Shown here in pieces: positions 42,460-52,219 of a stretch of 64,000 bases of DNA (positions are counted from its first letter, which is position 1; every line of letters starts with the position of its first letter). The position numbers and the translations under genes were made by a program. Under the pieces are notes generated by a model. It ran no database searches and was not told the origin of the DNA. It was given only the letters and a program-made list of their open reading frames with translations. Source of the DNA: Aquabacter sediminis (GTDB taxonomy: Bacteria; Pseudomonadota; Alphaproteobacteria; Rhizobiales; Xanthobacteraceae); contig NZ_JARBFX010000003.1 in the NCBI RefSeq assembly GCF_028863665.1, positions 186,001 through 250,000 on the forward strand, in the 5' to 3' direction.

Positions 42460-43131
42460 TCACGACAGCAGCCGCCCCATCAGGACGCCGGCTACGGCAG
42501 CGGAGGCGGCGATGCCAAGCGTCTCCAGAGTCGCACGGACGAGGGAGCGCTTGCCCACAAGGCCCCGCCCCACGCCCAGCGCCACCAGCAGAAGGGTGGT
42601 GAGCACGAGGCAGACCACCCGTGCGCTCTCCATGGGCAGGAAGGCGAAGGGAAGCACCGGGGTGAAGCCGGCGAAAAGGTCCGACACGAACATCCAGAAG
42701 GCATGTGAGGTGGGGCTGGCGCCGTCTTCGGCATCCGCCAGCTCCGCGCGCAAATTGGCGGTGGCACGCGGCGCGCGGCCAAGGGCGGCGGACACCGCCT
42801 CCACATCCGCCGCCGCCATGCCGCCGGCCTTGAGTGCGGCTGCGATACTGGCCGCCTCCGCCGCCGCCGCTTCCGCTGAGACCGCAGCGGTGCGCCGGGC
42901 GCGCCGGGCATCGCGGACCGATTCCGCATCCAGATAGCTGCCGGCCATCATGGAGACCGCCGCCGCCGCCGCGCCGGTCGCGCCGGCAATGAGCACCGTA
43001 CGTGGATCGTTGGTGGTCATCGCCACGCCGAAAACCAGCCCAAAGATGGAGACTGTGCCGTCCTCCATGCCGAAGACCACATCGCCGATGGAGGCCTTCA
43101 AAGAGGCTTTTAAACGCGCAAGACCCGTCAT
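42460..43131 (-). CDS. VIT1/CCC1 family membrane protein
   Basis: The 223-residue protein begins LKASLKASIGDVVFGMEDGTVSIFGLVFG, the hallmark first helix of the vacuolar iron transporter (VIT1/CCC1) family, followed by AGATGAAAAAVSMMAGSYLDAES (helix two with the SMGxGxYL-like motif). A soluble helical stretch and three more membrane helices follow. Such proteins move Fe2+ or Mn2+ out of the cytosol. The ATG at 43131 fits the family start; the frame is open to 43314. Confidence 0.85.
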   Translation of the reverse strand: MTGLARLKASLKASIGDVVFGMEDGTVSIFGLVFGVAMTTNDPRTVLIAGATGAAAAAVSMMAGSYLDAESVRDARRARRTAAVSAEAAAAEAASIAAALKAGGMAAADVEAVSAALGRAPRATANLRAELADAEDGASPTSHAFWMFVSDLFAGFTPVLPFAFLPMESARVVCLVLTTLLLVALGVGRGLVGKRSLVRATLETLGIAASAAVAGVLMGRLLS

Positions 43132-43627
43132 GACCCGCCCCGGCGAGCACCCCCCGGCCATGGGGCCCGGCCCCGGGCCTCGCCCGCACAGCATAGAAGA
43201 GGCGGTGGAGAACGAAAGCTGCGCGGAGGCAACCCTCGCCCGAAAGCGTTGACGCGGACACCATGAATTTTTTCTGGGATCGACGCGGAACAATTTTCCC
43301 GGCCGGGCGTTCATGCCGCGGTCGGGAGCAGGCTGGAGGGGGAAGCATGAACCTGGCTAGACGCACCTGCGGGGGGCGCGTGCGGGCGGATCACCAATAC
43401 CGGGAGACCGTCGCTATGCAAGGCACGCGCCGCGCATGTGAGCGGCACCCCGGCAGAAGGCGGTGGTGCAGCCTCCGCGAGCCCTCCCCTTTCACAGAAT
43501 TCGCCCCCCTTTTGCCCCCTCGCATGGGACTGGCGCACGAGCCGCTCCTCTCTCCCTCATCGGGCCTTCGGCACCCTATCGCCTCGCCTTCCAAACTCCC
43601 CCATAGTGGGTCCTGGATTGAACCTCG
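43132..43627. other. Intergenic region with a stress promoter, no clear gene
   Basis: It lies between the VIT1-like gene (minus) and the hybrid kinase (plus). It holds the consensus EcfG promoter at 43287-43311. A plus-strand frame from an ATG at 43347 (GGAGGGGG upstream) runs to 43631 and overlaps the kinase start, but its Arg/Pro-rich composition is not convincing; it could be a short leader peptide. Confidence 0.5.
43287..43311 (+). promoter_or_regulatory. Consensus EcfG (general stress response) promoter
   Basis: GGAAC (43287-43291), sixteen bases, CGTT (43308-43311) matches the alphaproteobacterial EcfG consensus exactly. It points toward the hybrid histidine kinase at 43628, leaving a leader of about 310 bases. 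Confidence 0.65.
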
Positions 43628-46237
43628 GTGAACGCGTTTTTTCCCATGCCTCTTTCCTGGTTGTCCCTTGGCGGCGAATGCGGCGCCCTCATCGCCTCCC
43701 GTGACTGGTCCAAGACCTCTCTGGGGCCCATCGAGACGTGGTCAGAGCATTTCCGCTCCACCGTTTCCACCATCGTCAACTCGCCCGTGCCGAAGGTCCT
43801 CATGTGGGGACCCGACCACATCATGATCTATAACGACGCCTATGCGGTGATCGCGGGCGGCAACCACCCGGAAGCCCTGGGCGGGGCGGTGGACAAGATC
43901 TGGGCGGAGATCTGGGACTTCAACCGCCGCGTCATTGAGGTGGGCATGCGGGGGGAGGTTCAGTCCTTCACCGACCAACCCATGACCCTGCTGCGCCATG
44001 GTGTGCCCGAGCAGGTCTATTTCGACCTTTTCTATACGCCCATCCTGACCGAACGCGGGAACATTGGCGGGGTGCTCTGCACCGTGCTGGAGACCACCCA
44101 GCGCGTGAAGGCCGAGCGGGACCTGCGCGCCAGCAACCGACGTTTCCGGGGGGCGGTGGCGGCGGTCAGCGGCGTGCTGTGGACCAATTCGGCCGACGGA
44201 GAAATGGTGGGCGAGCAGCCCGGCTGGGCCGCCCTTACAGGCCAGAGCTTTGAGGACTATCAGGGCTATGGCTGGTCGAAAGCGGTCCATCCCGACGACA
44301 TCGAGCCCTCCATCATCGCCTGGCGCAAGGCGGTGGACAGCCGCTCCATCTTCATCTTCGAGCACCGCGTGTGCCGCCATGATGGTGTCTGGCGCACCTT
44401 CTCCATCCGCGCCATTCCCGTGCTGGATGACACCGGCGAAATCTATGAATGGGTCGGCGTCCATACGGACATCACCGAGCAGCGGGCGGCCGAGCAGCGC
44501 CTGCGCGACCATGCCCAGGAGCTGGAACGACAGGTCCGCCACCGCGAGCGGGCGGAGGAGCAGTTGCGGGCGCTCAACGAGACGCTGGAATGCCGGGTGG
44601 CCGCAGCCATCGAGGAGCGCCGCCAGGCCGAGCTCGCACTTGCCCAGGCCCAGAAGATGGAGACCGTGGGCAAGCTGACCGGCGGCGTGGCCCACGACTT
44701 CAACAATCTGCTCCAGGTGATTTCCGGCAACCTGCAATTGCTGGCCCGCGATGTGGCCGGCAATGAGAAGGCGGAGCGGCGGATCGCCAACGCTTCGGCC
44801 GGCGTCTCGCGCGGGGCCAAGCTCGCCTCCCAGCTCCTCGCCTTCGGCCGGCGTCAGGCCCTGGAGCCCAAGGTGGTGAACGTGACGCGCTTCGTGCGCG
44901 GCATGGACGAGATGCTGCGTCGGGCCATCGGCGAGGGCATCGAGATCGAGACCATTGCCTCCGGCGGCCTCTGGAACACCTTCATCGATCCCACCCAGAT
45001 CGAGAACGCCCTCCTGAACCTCGCCATCAATGCGCGCGATGCCATGGACGGCCAGGGCAAGCTGACCATCGAGCTCGGCAATGCCACCCTCGACGACGAT
45101 TATGCACGCTCCCATGCGGAGGTGAATCCCGGCCAGTATGTGATGCTCGCGGTCAGCGACACCGGCTGCGGCATTCCTCCCGAACTTTTGGAAAAGGTGT
45201 TCGATCCCTTCTTCTCGACCAAGCCTGAGGGCAAGGGTTCGGGGCTCGGGTTGTCCATGGTCTATGGTTTCGTCAAGCAGTCCGGCGGCCATGTGAAGAT
45301 CTATTCGGAGGTGGGCGAAGGCACCACGATCCGCCTCTATCTGCCCCGGGCCATCGAGAGCGAGGATGTGGAGGTGGTGCCCACCGCCGCGAATGTCTCC
45401 GGCGGCTCGGAGACCATCCTGGTGGTCGAGGATGACGAGGAGGTGCGCAACACCGTGGTCGAGATGCTCACCGAGCTCGGCTACAACGTGTTGAAGGCAG
45501 TGGATGCTCAGTCCGGCCTGAGCGTCGTGGAAAGCGGCATTCCCATCGACCTCCTGTTTACCGATGTGGTCATGCCCGGTCCGATCAAGAGCACCGAGCT
45601 TGCCCGCAAGGCCAAGGAACGCCTGCCCCAGATCGCGGTGCTGTTCACCTCCGGCTACACGGAAAACTCCATCGTCCATGGCGGACGGCTGGATGCGGGC
45701 GTCGAGCTGCTCTCCAAGCCCTATACACGCGAGGCGCTGGCGCGAAAGATCCGCCATGTCCTCGCCAATGAGCGCCAGCGCTTTGCCATGCAGACCATGG
45801 CCACGGCGCTCTCCACCCGCGAGGATCATACGGTGCCTGCCACTGCCACGTCTCCTGCTTCTGCCTCCGTCTCTCTTGCCCCCCTCTCGACCCAAGCCCG
45901 CACAGTGCTGCTGGTGGAAGATGACCCGCTGATCCGCCTCTCCGCGAGCGAAATGCTCAAGGATGCCGGCTACCAGGTGCTGGAGGCGCACAATGCCGAG
46001 GAGGCCCTGACCCTTCTCCAGCGCGCCAGCGCCGACGTGCTGATGACCGACCTGAACCTGCCCGGCATGAGCGGCCGCGACCTGGCTCTGAAGGTCCGAC
46101 AGGCCCATCCGGACATGCGCATCATCTTCGCCACCGGCGAGGCCACAGTCAGCGATGCGGGCGACGCCCTGCTTCTGCGCAAGCCCTATATCTTCAAGGA
46201 TCTCAAGGCGGTGGTGGATGCCGCCTTGGCCTCTTGA
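43628..46237 (+). CDS. PAS-PAS hybrid histidine kinase with two receiver domains
   Basis: The 869-residue protein has a PAS-like domain (about 35-160), a PAS_3 domain with WTNSADGEMVGEQPGWAALTG (about 175-285), a coiled coil (285-345), a HisKA domain with the phospho-histidine in GGVAHDFNNLL (H356), an HATPase domain (NLAINARDAMD, DTGCGIPPE, GSGLGLSMVYGF) and two receiver domains, the first with LLFTDVVMPG and the second with VLMTDLNLPGMSG. No membrane segment, so cytoplasmic sensing. It starts at GTG 43628 or an ATG eighteen bases later; neither has a strong ribosome-binding site. A general-stress promoter lies upstream. Confidence 0.92.
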   Translation: MNAFFPMPLSWLSLGGECGALIASRDWSKTSLGPIETWSEHFRSTVSTIVNSPVPKVLMWGPDHIMIYNDAYAVIAGGNHPEALGGAVDKIWAEIWDFNRRVIEVGMRGEVQSFTDQPMTLLRHGVPEQVYFDLFYTPILTERGNIGGVLCTVLETTQRVKAERDLRASNRRFRGAVAAVSGVLWTNSADGEMVGEQPGWAALTGQSFEDYQGYGWSKAVHPDDIEPSIIAWRKAVDSRSIFIFEHRVCRHDGVWRTFSIRAIPVLDDTGEIYEWVGVHTDITEQRAAEQRLRDHAQELERQVRHRERAEEQLRALNETLECRVAAAIEERRQAELALAQAQKMETVGKLTGGVAHDFNNLLQVISGNLQLLARDVAGNEKAERRIANASAGVSRGAKLASQLLAFGRRQALEPKVVNVTRFVRGMDEMLRRAIGEGIEIETIASGGLWNTFIDPTQIENALLNLAINARDAMDGQGKLTIELGNATLDDDYARSHAEVNPGQYVMLAVSDTGCGIPPELLEKVFDPFFSTKPEGKGSGLGLSMVYGFVKQSGGHVKIYSEVGEGTTIRLYLPRAIESEDVEVVPTAANVSGGSETILVVEDDEEVRNTVVEMLTELGYNVLKAVDAQSGLSVVESGIPIDLLFTDVVMPGPIKSTELARKAKERLPQIAVLFTSGYTENSIVHGGRLDAGVELLSKPYTREALARKIRHVLANERQRFAMQTMATALSTREDHTVPATATSPASASVSLAPLSTQARTVLLVEDDPLIRLSASEMLKDAGYQVLEAHNAEEALTLLQRASADVLMTDLNLPGMSGRDLALKVRQAHPDMRIIFATGEATVSDAGDALLLRKPYIFKDLKAVVDAALAS

Positions 46238-46706
46238 GACCTCGCCTCTCGAGAAATGTCATGTGGGGGACAGAGCACCGCCATGTCCGTCCCGCTGCGT
46301 GACCGCGATGGGCTAGAGACCGGACGCTGCGGCGCGCCTTGGGGCGGGCGCCTGCCGAGCTCCGATGCGCCCAAGCCGAGAAATGCGTGTGCCGCACAGC
46401 CTCCGTTTGCGCCTTGGCTCACTCCTGGGGCGGGCCTTCTGGCCTTGAAAGGCCGACAGTGCGACCGCGGCGCCATGGTTCGGTCGCATTGACGTAAGGT
46501 AATGCTTCCCCACAAGGGCAGCGCAATGCGTGCCGCCGCCCCACCTGCCCGAGGATCCTCCGCCATCTCATGATTTCAGAGCGTTCCGCCCCTGAACGGG
46601 TAGAAAAAGGCTTCCCCCCGGCTCCCGGTGCCGCCACCCTGGCGTGGAGGCTCACTGGGGACTGCGACGCGGTCCTTTCATCGTCCGTAGGGAAGGCGCG
46701 CCCCTT
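46238..46706. other. Intergenic region before the Mrp operon, no gene seen
   Basis: Some 470 bases between the kinase stop and the mrpA start. Frames on both strands lack start signals. The promoter of the Mrp operon should lie here but no clear box was recognised. Confidence 0.5.
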
Positions 46707-49556
46707 ATGACCTTGCTGCTGGTTGTCCTCATTCCCTTCCTGGGCGCACTTCTTCCACCGCTGGTCATCCGTTCGGGGCGCAACACCTGCGCCATGGTCA
46801 CCGGGTGCGTGACGCTTCTCGCCCTTGCCCTGCTGCTTTTTCACGCGCCGGCGGTGTTTTCAGGCGAAGTGCCGAAGGTGAACGTGCCCTGGGTGCCCGC
46901 CATGGGCCTGTCGCTCTCCGTGTTCGCTGACGGGCTGGGCTTCTTCTTCGCTGCCATGATCCTGGTCATCGGCCTGCTCGTGATCATCTACGCGCGCTTC
47001 TACCTGTCCCGCGAAGACCCCATGGGGCGCTTCTTCACCTATCTGCTGCTGTTCCAGGGCGCGATGGTGGGCGTGGTCCTGTCGGACAATGTCATTGCAC
47101 TCCTGACCTTCTGGGAGATGACGAGCCTCACCTCCTTCCTGCTCATCGGCTTCTGGCGCAAGCGGGCCGATGCGCGGCAGGGCGCCCGCATGGCCCTGGT
47201 GGTGACGGGTGGCGGTGGCCTGGCTCTCATTGCCGGCGTGCTTCTGGTGGCGGAGGCGGCCGGGTCCTACCAGCTGTCCGAGATCCTCACGCGCGGCGAC
47301 ATGGTGCGCGCCTCGCCGCTCTATCTGCCGGCGCTGCTGCTGGTGCTCCTCGGTGCCTTCACCAAGTCGGCGCAGTTCCCCTTCCACTTCTGGCTGCCGC
47401 ACGCCATGGCGGCGCCGACGCCGGTGTCGGCTTATCTGCATTCCGCCACCATGGTGAAGGCTGGCGTCTTCCTGCTGGCGCGCTTCTGGCCGGTCCTGGC
47501 CGGCACCGAGACCTGGTTCCTGATCGTGGCGCCCGTCGGCCTCGCCACCATGCTGATCGGCGCCGTGATCGCCCTGTTCAAGGACGACCTGAAGGCGCTG
47601 CTGGCCTATTCCACCGTGAGCCATCTCGGCCTTATGACCATGCTGCTGGGACTGGGCACGCCCATGGCGGCGGTGGTCGCGGTGTTTCACATCATCAACC
47701 ACGCCACTTTCAAGGCCGCCCTCTTCATGAGCGCCGGCATCGTCGACCATGAGGCCGGCACCCGCGACATCCGCCGCCTCGGCGGGCTTCTTTGGCTGAT
47801 GCCCATCACCGGCACGCTGGCGCTCATCGCCTCCGCCTCCATGGCCGGCGTGCCGCTGTTCAACGGCTTCCTGTCCAAGGAGATGATGCTGGAGGAGGCC
47901 GCCCACACCTCCTATCTCGGCCTCGGCCTTCTGTTTCCGGTGCTGGCGACGCTGGCCGCGCTGTTCTCGGTCGCCTATTCGGCGCGCTTTGCCGTGGCGA
48001 CCTTCCTCGGCAAGACCCGCCATGATTATCCCCACGCTCCCCACGATCCGCCCGCCGGCATGTGGCTTCCGGTGGCGGTGCTGGTGGTGCCGGTGCTTGC
48101 CATCGGCGTCGCGCCGGAATGGGTGGCCGGTCCCCTGGTGGCCCTCACCGCCGGCGCGGTGATCGGGGGGCCGCTGCCCGACTATCACCTCGCCCTCTGG
48201 CACGGCCTCACGCCCGCGCTCTTCATGAGCCTCATCGCCTTTGCCGGCGGCGCCGTGCTCGTCCTCGGCTTCCGCCAGGCGGAAGCGGTCCGGGCGCGCC
48301 TGCCACACCCGGACGCGCGAGCCCTCTTCGAGACCGTCACCGCGAGCCTGGTGGTGGCCTGCCGGCGCACCATTGGCGGCCTGCATGACGGCGCGCTGCC
48401 GCGCTATACCGGCGTCATCCTCTCCACGCTCCTGGCGGTGGGCGGCTATGCCTTCTGGAGCGCCACCCATGGCGCGGGTATGCGGCCTCTTCTGCCAGTC
48501 AGCGTGTCGGCGGCCATGGCCTTCCTGTGCCTTCTGCTGGCGAGCGCCATGGTGATGGCCCGACAGGCGGACCGGCTGACCTCGCTCATCCTCACCGGCG
48601 TGGTCGGCGTGATCGTGGCGCTCACCTTCATCCAATTCTCCGCCCCCGACCTCGCCCTGACCCAGATTTCCGTGGACGTGGTGACCACCATCCTGATGCT
48701 GCTGGCCCTGAACCTCCTGCCCAAGACCTCCCCGCCGGAAGAAAGCCGCGCCGTGCGCTGGCGCGACGGCCTGTTTGCCGGCCTTGCTGGCCTTGGCGTC
48801 GCCGGCCTCGCCTATGCGGTGATGACGCGCGACGGCACGTCCATCTCCGACTATTACCTTGCTCAGTCGAAGCCCGGCGGCGGCGGCACCAATGTGGTCA
48901 ATGTCATCCTGGTGGATTTCCGCGGCTACGACACCTTCGCCGAAATCATCGTGCTCGGCATTGCCGCGCTTGCCATCTATGCCCTGCTGGACCCCACCCT
49001 GAAGGGAGCCGCCGTGCGCCGCATCAAGGCCCTGCTCCCGAAGGAAGAGGCGCGCGACGCCCATCCCCTGCTCCTGGTGGTGGCGACCCGCGTGCTGCTG
49101 CCCTTGTCTCTGGTGGTGGGCACCTACATCTTCCTGCGCGGGCACAACGAGCCGGGCGGCGGCTTTGTCGCCGGGCTCGTGGTCGCCATCGCCATCATCA
49201 TGCAATACATCGCCTCCGGCTATGGCTGGGCGGCCGACCGCATGCGGGTGGACGCGCAATCCTATATCGGGGCGGGCGTGGCCATTGCCGGCCTGACGGG
49301 CGTTGCGGCCTTCCTGTTTGGCCGGCCCTTTCTCACCTCCACCTTCGGCTATCTGAACTGGCCCGTGGTGGGTAAGTTCGAGGTGGCCTCCGCCATGGCG
49401 TTCGACCTCGGCGTCTTCCTCACCGTGGTGGGCGTGATGGTGCTGTCCCTGGCGCAGCTGTCCCGTGTGTCGCGGCGGATCGATCCGTCCCCCGACAGCA
49501 GCGAGCCCATGGACGTGAAGCTCGAACCCGCGGCCGCCCGCGCGCGGGAGGGCTGA
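46707..49556 (+). CDS. mrpA: Mrp-type Na+(K+)/H+ antiporter subunit A/B fusion
   Basis: A 949-residue membrane protein. The N-terminal two thirds are the MrpA/NuoL-like ion channel (LLTFWEMTSLTSFLLIGFW, the lysine-bearing GAFTKSAQFPFHFWLPHAM and HIINHATFKAALFMSAG), followed by the MrpA C-terminal domain and a C-terminal MrpB domain (PLSLVVGTYIFLRGHNEPGGGFVAGLV, near 790-820). This A/B fusion is the rhizobial PhaAB arrangement. The complex exchanges external H+ for internal Na+ or K+ and needs all subunits. Start chosen at the ATG with GGGAAGG upstream. Confidence 0.93.
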   Translation: MTLLLVVLIPFLGALLPPLVIRSGRNTCAMVTGCVTLLALALLLFHAPAVFSGEVPKVNVPWVPAMGLSLSVFADGLGFFFAAMILVIGLLVIIYARFYLSREDPMGRFFTYLLLFQGAMVGVVLSDNVIALLTFWEMTSLTSFLLIGFWRKRADARQGARMALVVTGGGGLALIAGVLLVAEAAGSYQLSEILTRGDMVRASPLYLPALLLVLLGAFTKSAQFPFHFWLPHAMAAPTPVSAYLHSATMVKAGVFLLARFWPVLAGTETWFLIVAPVGLATMLIGAVIALFKDDLKALLAYSTVSHLGLMTMLLGLGTPMAAVVAVFHIINHATFKAALFMSAGIVDHEAGTRDIRRLGGLLWLMPITGTLALIASASMAGVPLFNGFLSKEMMLEEAAHTSYLGLGLLFPVLATLAALFSVAYSARFAVATFLGKTRHDYPHAPHDPPAGMWLPVAVLVVPVLAIGVAPEWVAGPLVALTAGAVIGGPLPDYHLALWHGLTPALFMSLIAFAGGAVLVLGFRQAEAVRARLPHPDARALFETVTASLVVACRRTIGGLHDGALPRYTGVILSTLLAVGGYAFWSATHGAGMRPLLPVSVSAAMAFLCLLLASAMVMARQADRLTSLILTGVVGVIVALTFIQFSAPDLALTQISVDVVTTILMLLALNLLPKTSPPEESRAVRWRDGLFAGLAGLGVAGLAYAVMTRDGTSISDYYLAQSKPGGGGTNVVNVILVDFRGYDTFAEIIVLGIAALAIYALLDPTLKGAAVRRIKALLPKEEARDAHPLLLVVATRVLLPLSLVVGTYIFLRGHNEPGGGFVAGLVVAIAIIMQYIASGYGWAADRMRVDAQSYIGAGVAIAGLTGVAAFLFGRPFLTSTFGYLNWPVVGKFEVASAMAFDLGVFLTVVGVMVLSLAQLSRVSRRIDPSPDSSEPMDVKLEPAAARAREG

Positions 49557-49559
49557 GCC

Positions 49560-49910
49560 ATGGAGCTGCTCGTCGCCGCCGGCATCGGCATCCTCACCAC
49601 GGTCGGGTTCTATCTGGTGCTGCGCGCCCAGACCTTCCCGGTGATCCTCGGCCTGACCTTCCTGTCTTATGCGGTGAACGTGTTCCTGTTCGCCATGGGG
49701 CGGCTCACCATCGATCGACCGCCGGTGATCGTGCCGGATGCGGCCGCCTATACCGATCCCCTGCCCCAGGCCCTGGTGCTCACGGCCATCGTAATCTCCT
49801 TCGGCATGACGGCGCTCATCGTGGTGCTGGCCTTGCGCGGCTTCCTGGAGACCGGCTCCGACAGCTCCCGCCTTGATGCGCCCCGTGGCGACAAGGGAGA
49901 GGCCTCGTGA
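49560..49910 (+). CDS. mrpC: Mrp antiporter subunit C
   Basis: The 116-residue, three-helix protein is NuoK-like (FYLVLRAQTFPVILGLTFLSYAVNVFLFAMG; DPLPQALVLTAIVISFGMTALIVVLALR). It begins three bases after the mrpA stop and its stop overlaps the mrpD GTG. It is an integral subunit of the antiporter. Confidence 0.93.
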   Translation: MELLVAAGIGILTTVGFYLVLRAQTFPVILGLTFLSYAVNVFLFAMGRLTIDRPPVIVPDAAAYTDPLPQALVLTAIVISFGMTALIVVLALRGFLETGSDSSRLDAPRGDKGEAS

Positions 49911-51451
49911 CCCCTGCCGCCCTCCCCGCGCTGAACCACGCCATCATCCTGCCGGTGCTCCTACCGGCCCTCACCGCCGCCTTCCTCGTGCTGGCGCTTC
50001 GCCACCATCTCCGGCGCCAGCGCGTCGCCTCGCTGGCGGCTACCTTCCTGCTGCTCGGTCTTGCGATCGTGCTGTACACGTTGGCCTCCGACGGCACAGT
50101 GCGGGCCTACCAGCTGGGCAACTGGCCCGCACCGTTCGGCATTACGCTGGTGCTGGATCGCCTGTCGGCGACCATGCTGCTGCTGACGGCCTTCCTTGCC
50201 GCGTGCGTTGGCATCTATGCGGCGGGTGGAGTGGATGGACGGGGACGGCATTTCCATCCGCTCTTCCAGTTCCAGCTCATGGGGATCAACGGCGCCTTTC
50301 TCACCGGCGACGTGTTCAACCTGTTTGTCTTCTTCGAGGTGATGCTCATCGCCTCGTATGGCCTGATGCTGCATGGCGGAGGCCCGGCCCGCCTGAAAGC
50401 GGGCTTTCAATATGTGGCCATCAACCTCCTTGCCTCCGCCGTCTTCCTGGTCGCGGTGGGACTCATCTATGCGGTCACCGGCACGCTCAGCATGGCGGAC
50501 CTCGCATTGAAGGTGCCCCAGGTGCCGGCGTCGGACGTGGCGATCCTGAAGACAGGGGCGCTGCTGCTCTTTCTTGTCTTTGCCACCAAGGCGGCCTTCG
50601 TGCCCCTCCACTGGTGGCTGCCCGCCACCTATGCCGGCACATCGGCCCCCTCGGCCGCCCTGTTCATGATCATGACCAAGGTGGGGGCCTACGCGATCAT
50701 CCGCGTCTATGGGCTGGTGTTCGGTGCCGGCGCGGGGCCGGTGGCGCTGGCTGCGGCGCCCTTCATCATTCCCGCCGCACTCGCCACCCTGGTGCTCGGC
50801 ACCATCGGCCTCGTGGGCAGCCGCACCTTGCGCGACCTCAGCGCCTTCGCCGTCATTGCTTCCATGGGCACGCTGCTCGTCTCGATCGGCCTGTTCGACG
50901 AGGCGGGGCTGTCGGCCGGCCTGTACTATCTCGTCCATTCGACGCTGGCGGGCGCCTCCCTGTTCCTCATCGCCGGCACGGTTCTGGAGCAGCGCGGCGC
51001 CGCCAGCGACCGGCTGATCCCGGCCCCGGCCATGGGCGGGGAAACGCTGCTGGCCGGTCTCTTCTTTCTGACCGCCATCGCTCTTGTGGGCTTGCCCCCG
51101 CTGTCGGGTTTCCTCGGCAAGGTGATGATCCTGGAGGCGGTGCGGGCCTCGGCGATCTGGCCGTGGATCTGGGCGGCCATTCTGGGCGCCAGCCTGCTGA
51201 TGACCTTTGGCTTCGCGCGGGCGGGCTCCGTGCTGTTCTGGAGCAGTGGCCCGGTCGCCGACCCAAAGCCCCTGCCGGCCTTGCCCGGCCTTGCCGCCGT
51301 CCTCCTCCTCCTCGCCGCGACGGTGGGCTGGACGCTGGCCGCCGGCCCGGCGACGAGTGCGCTTACCCTCACCGCGCAGCAGGCACTGGACCGGGACGCC
51401 TATATCAATTCCGTGATGCCCCCTAGCCGCCAATTCGCAAGGGAGCAGTGA
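49907..51451 (+). CDS. mrpD: Mrp antiporter subunit D
   Basis: The 514-residue, about 14-helix protein is NuoM/N-like, with FNLFVFFEVMLIASYGLML (conserved glutamate), the lysine in FATKAAFVPLHWWLPATYAGTSA and LPPLSGFLGKVMILEA. It forms a proton path beside MrpA. GTG start overlaps the mrpC stop (GTGA). Confidence 0.94.
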   Translation: MTPAALPALNHAIILPVLLPALTAAFLVLALRHHLRRQRVASLAATFLLLGLAIVLYTLASDGTVRAYQLGNWPAPFGITLVLDRLSATMLLLTAFLAACVGIYAAGGVDGRGRHFHPLFQFQLMGINGAFLTGDVFNLFVFFEVMLIASYGLMLHGGGPARLKAGFQYVAINLLASAVFLVAVGLIYAVTGTLSMADLALKVPQVPASDVAILKTGALLLFLVFATKAAFVPLHWWLPATYAGTSAPSAALFMIMTKVGAYAIIRVYGLVFGAGAGPVALAAAPFIIPAALATLVLGTIGLVGSRTLRDLSAFAVIASMGTLLVSIGLFDEAGLSAGLYYLVHSTLAGASLFLIAGTVLEQRGAASDRLIPAPAMGGETLLAGLFFLTAIALVGLPPLSGFLGKVMILEAVRASAIWPWIWAAILGASLLMTFGFARAGSVLFWSSGPVADPKPLPALPGLAAVLLLLAATVGWTLAAGPATSALTLTAQQALDRDAYINSVMPPSRQFAREQ

Positions 51452-51452
51452 C

Positions 51453-51944
51453 ATGCGTGCGCGCCTCGTACCTCACCCTCTGCTCACCCTGCTCATCGCC
51501 CTCGTCTTCGTATTCCTGATGAACGAGGCGACGCCCGGCGTCGTGGTGCTCGGCCTCGTCCTCGGCTTCGTGATCCCGCTCATCACGGCGCCCTTCTGGC
51601 CCGGCCGGCCGAAGCTGAAGGCACCGCTGACCATCCTGAGCTACCTGGTGATCGTCCTATGGGACATCGTGGTGTCCAACATCGAGGTGGCCCAGCTCAT
51701 CCTGTTCCGCCCCTCCGAGCGCCTGCGCACGCGCTATGTGACCGTGCCCCTCGACCTCGTCACGCCGGAGGCCATCGCCGTCCTGGCCGGTACCATCACC
51801 ATGACCCCGGGAACGGTCAGCGCGGATCTCAGCGCCGACGGCAAGGCGCTGCTGGTCCATTGCCTGGATGCGGGCGACCCCGAGGGCGCCGTGGCCACCA
51901 TGAAGGCGCGCTATGAGAGCCGTTTGAAGAGGATCTTCGAATGA
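51453..51944 (+). CDS. mrpE: Mrp antiporter subunit E
   Basis: The 163-residue protein has two to three N-terminal helices and a cytoplasmic C-terminal domain with the MrpE pattern RYVTVPLDLVTPEAIAVLAGTITMTPGTVS. The ATG lies one base after the mrpD stop; its stop overlaps mrpF (ATGA). Confidence 0.93.
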   Translation: MRARLVPHPLLTLLIALVFVFLMNEATPGVVVLGLVLGFVIPLITAPFWPGRPKLKAPLTILSYLVIVLWDIVVSNIEVAQLILFRPSERLRTRYVTVPLDLVTPEAIAVLAGTITMTPGTVSADLSADGKALLVHCLDAGDPEGAVATMKARYESRLKRIFE

Positions 51945-52210
51945 TCGCCATCGCCATCGCCATCGCGGCGGGGGCCATCTGCCTCGCCCTCCTCCTCACC
52001 CTCTATCGCCTGGCGGTGGGGCCCGACGCCACCGACCGGGTTCTGGCGCTCGACACGCTGGTGATCGAGACCATCGCGCTCATCGTGCTGATCGGCATCG
52101 CTTATGGCACCGGCATGTATTTCGAGGCGGCGCTTCTGTTCGCCATGGTGGGCTTCGTGACCACCGTGGCGTTCTGCAAGTATCTGCTGCGTGGCAACGT
52201 GATCGAATAG
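51941..52210 (+). CDS. mrpF: Mrp antiporter subunit F
   Basis: The 89-residue, three-helix protein has the MrpF core LYRLAVGPDATDRVLALDTL and FEAALLFAMVGFVTTVAFCKYLL. ATG overlaps the mrpE stop (ATGA). Confidence 0.93.
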   Translation: MIAIAIAIAAGAICLALLLTLYRLAVGPDATDRVLALDTLVIETIALIVLIGIAYGTGMYFEAALLFAMVGFVTTVAFCKYLLRGNVIE

Positions 52211-52219
52211 GAGGCGCCG

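Noticed and set aside
43742-46108. Minus-strand open frame of about 790 codons opposite the hybrid kinase
   Set aside because: Antisense artefact of high GC; the plus strand has all kinase and receiver motifs.
46860-49259. Minus-strand open frame of about 800 codons opposite mrpA
   Set aside because: His/Gly/Gln-rich antisense translation without motifs; mrpA on the plus strand is certain.
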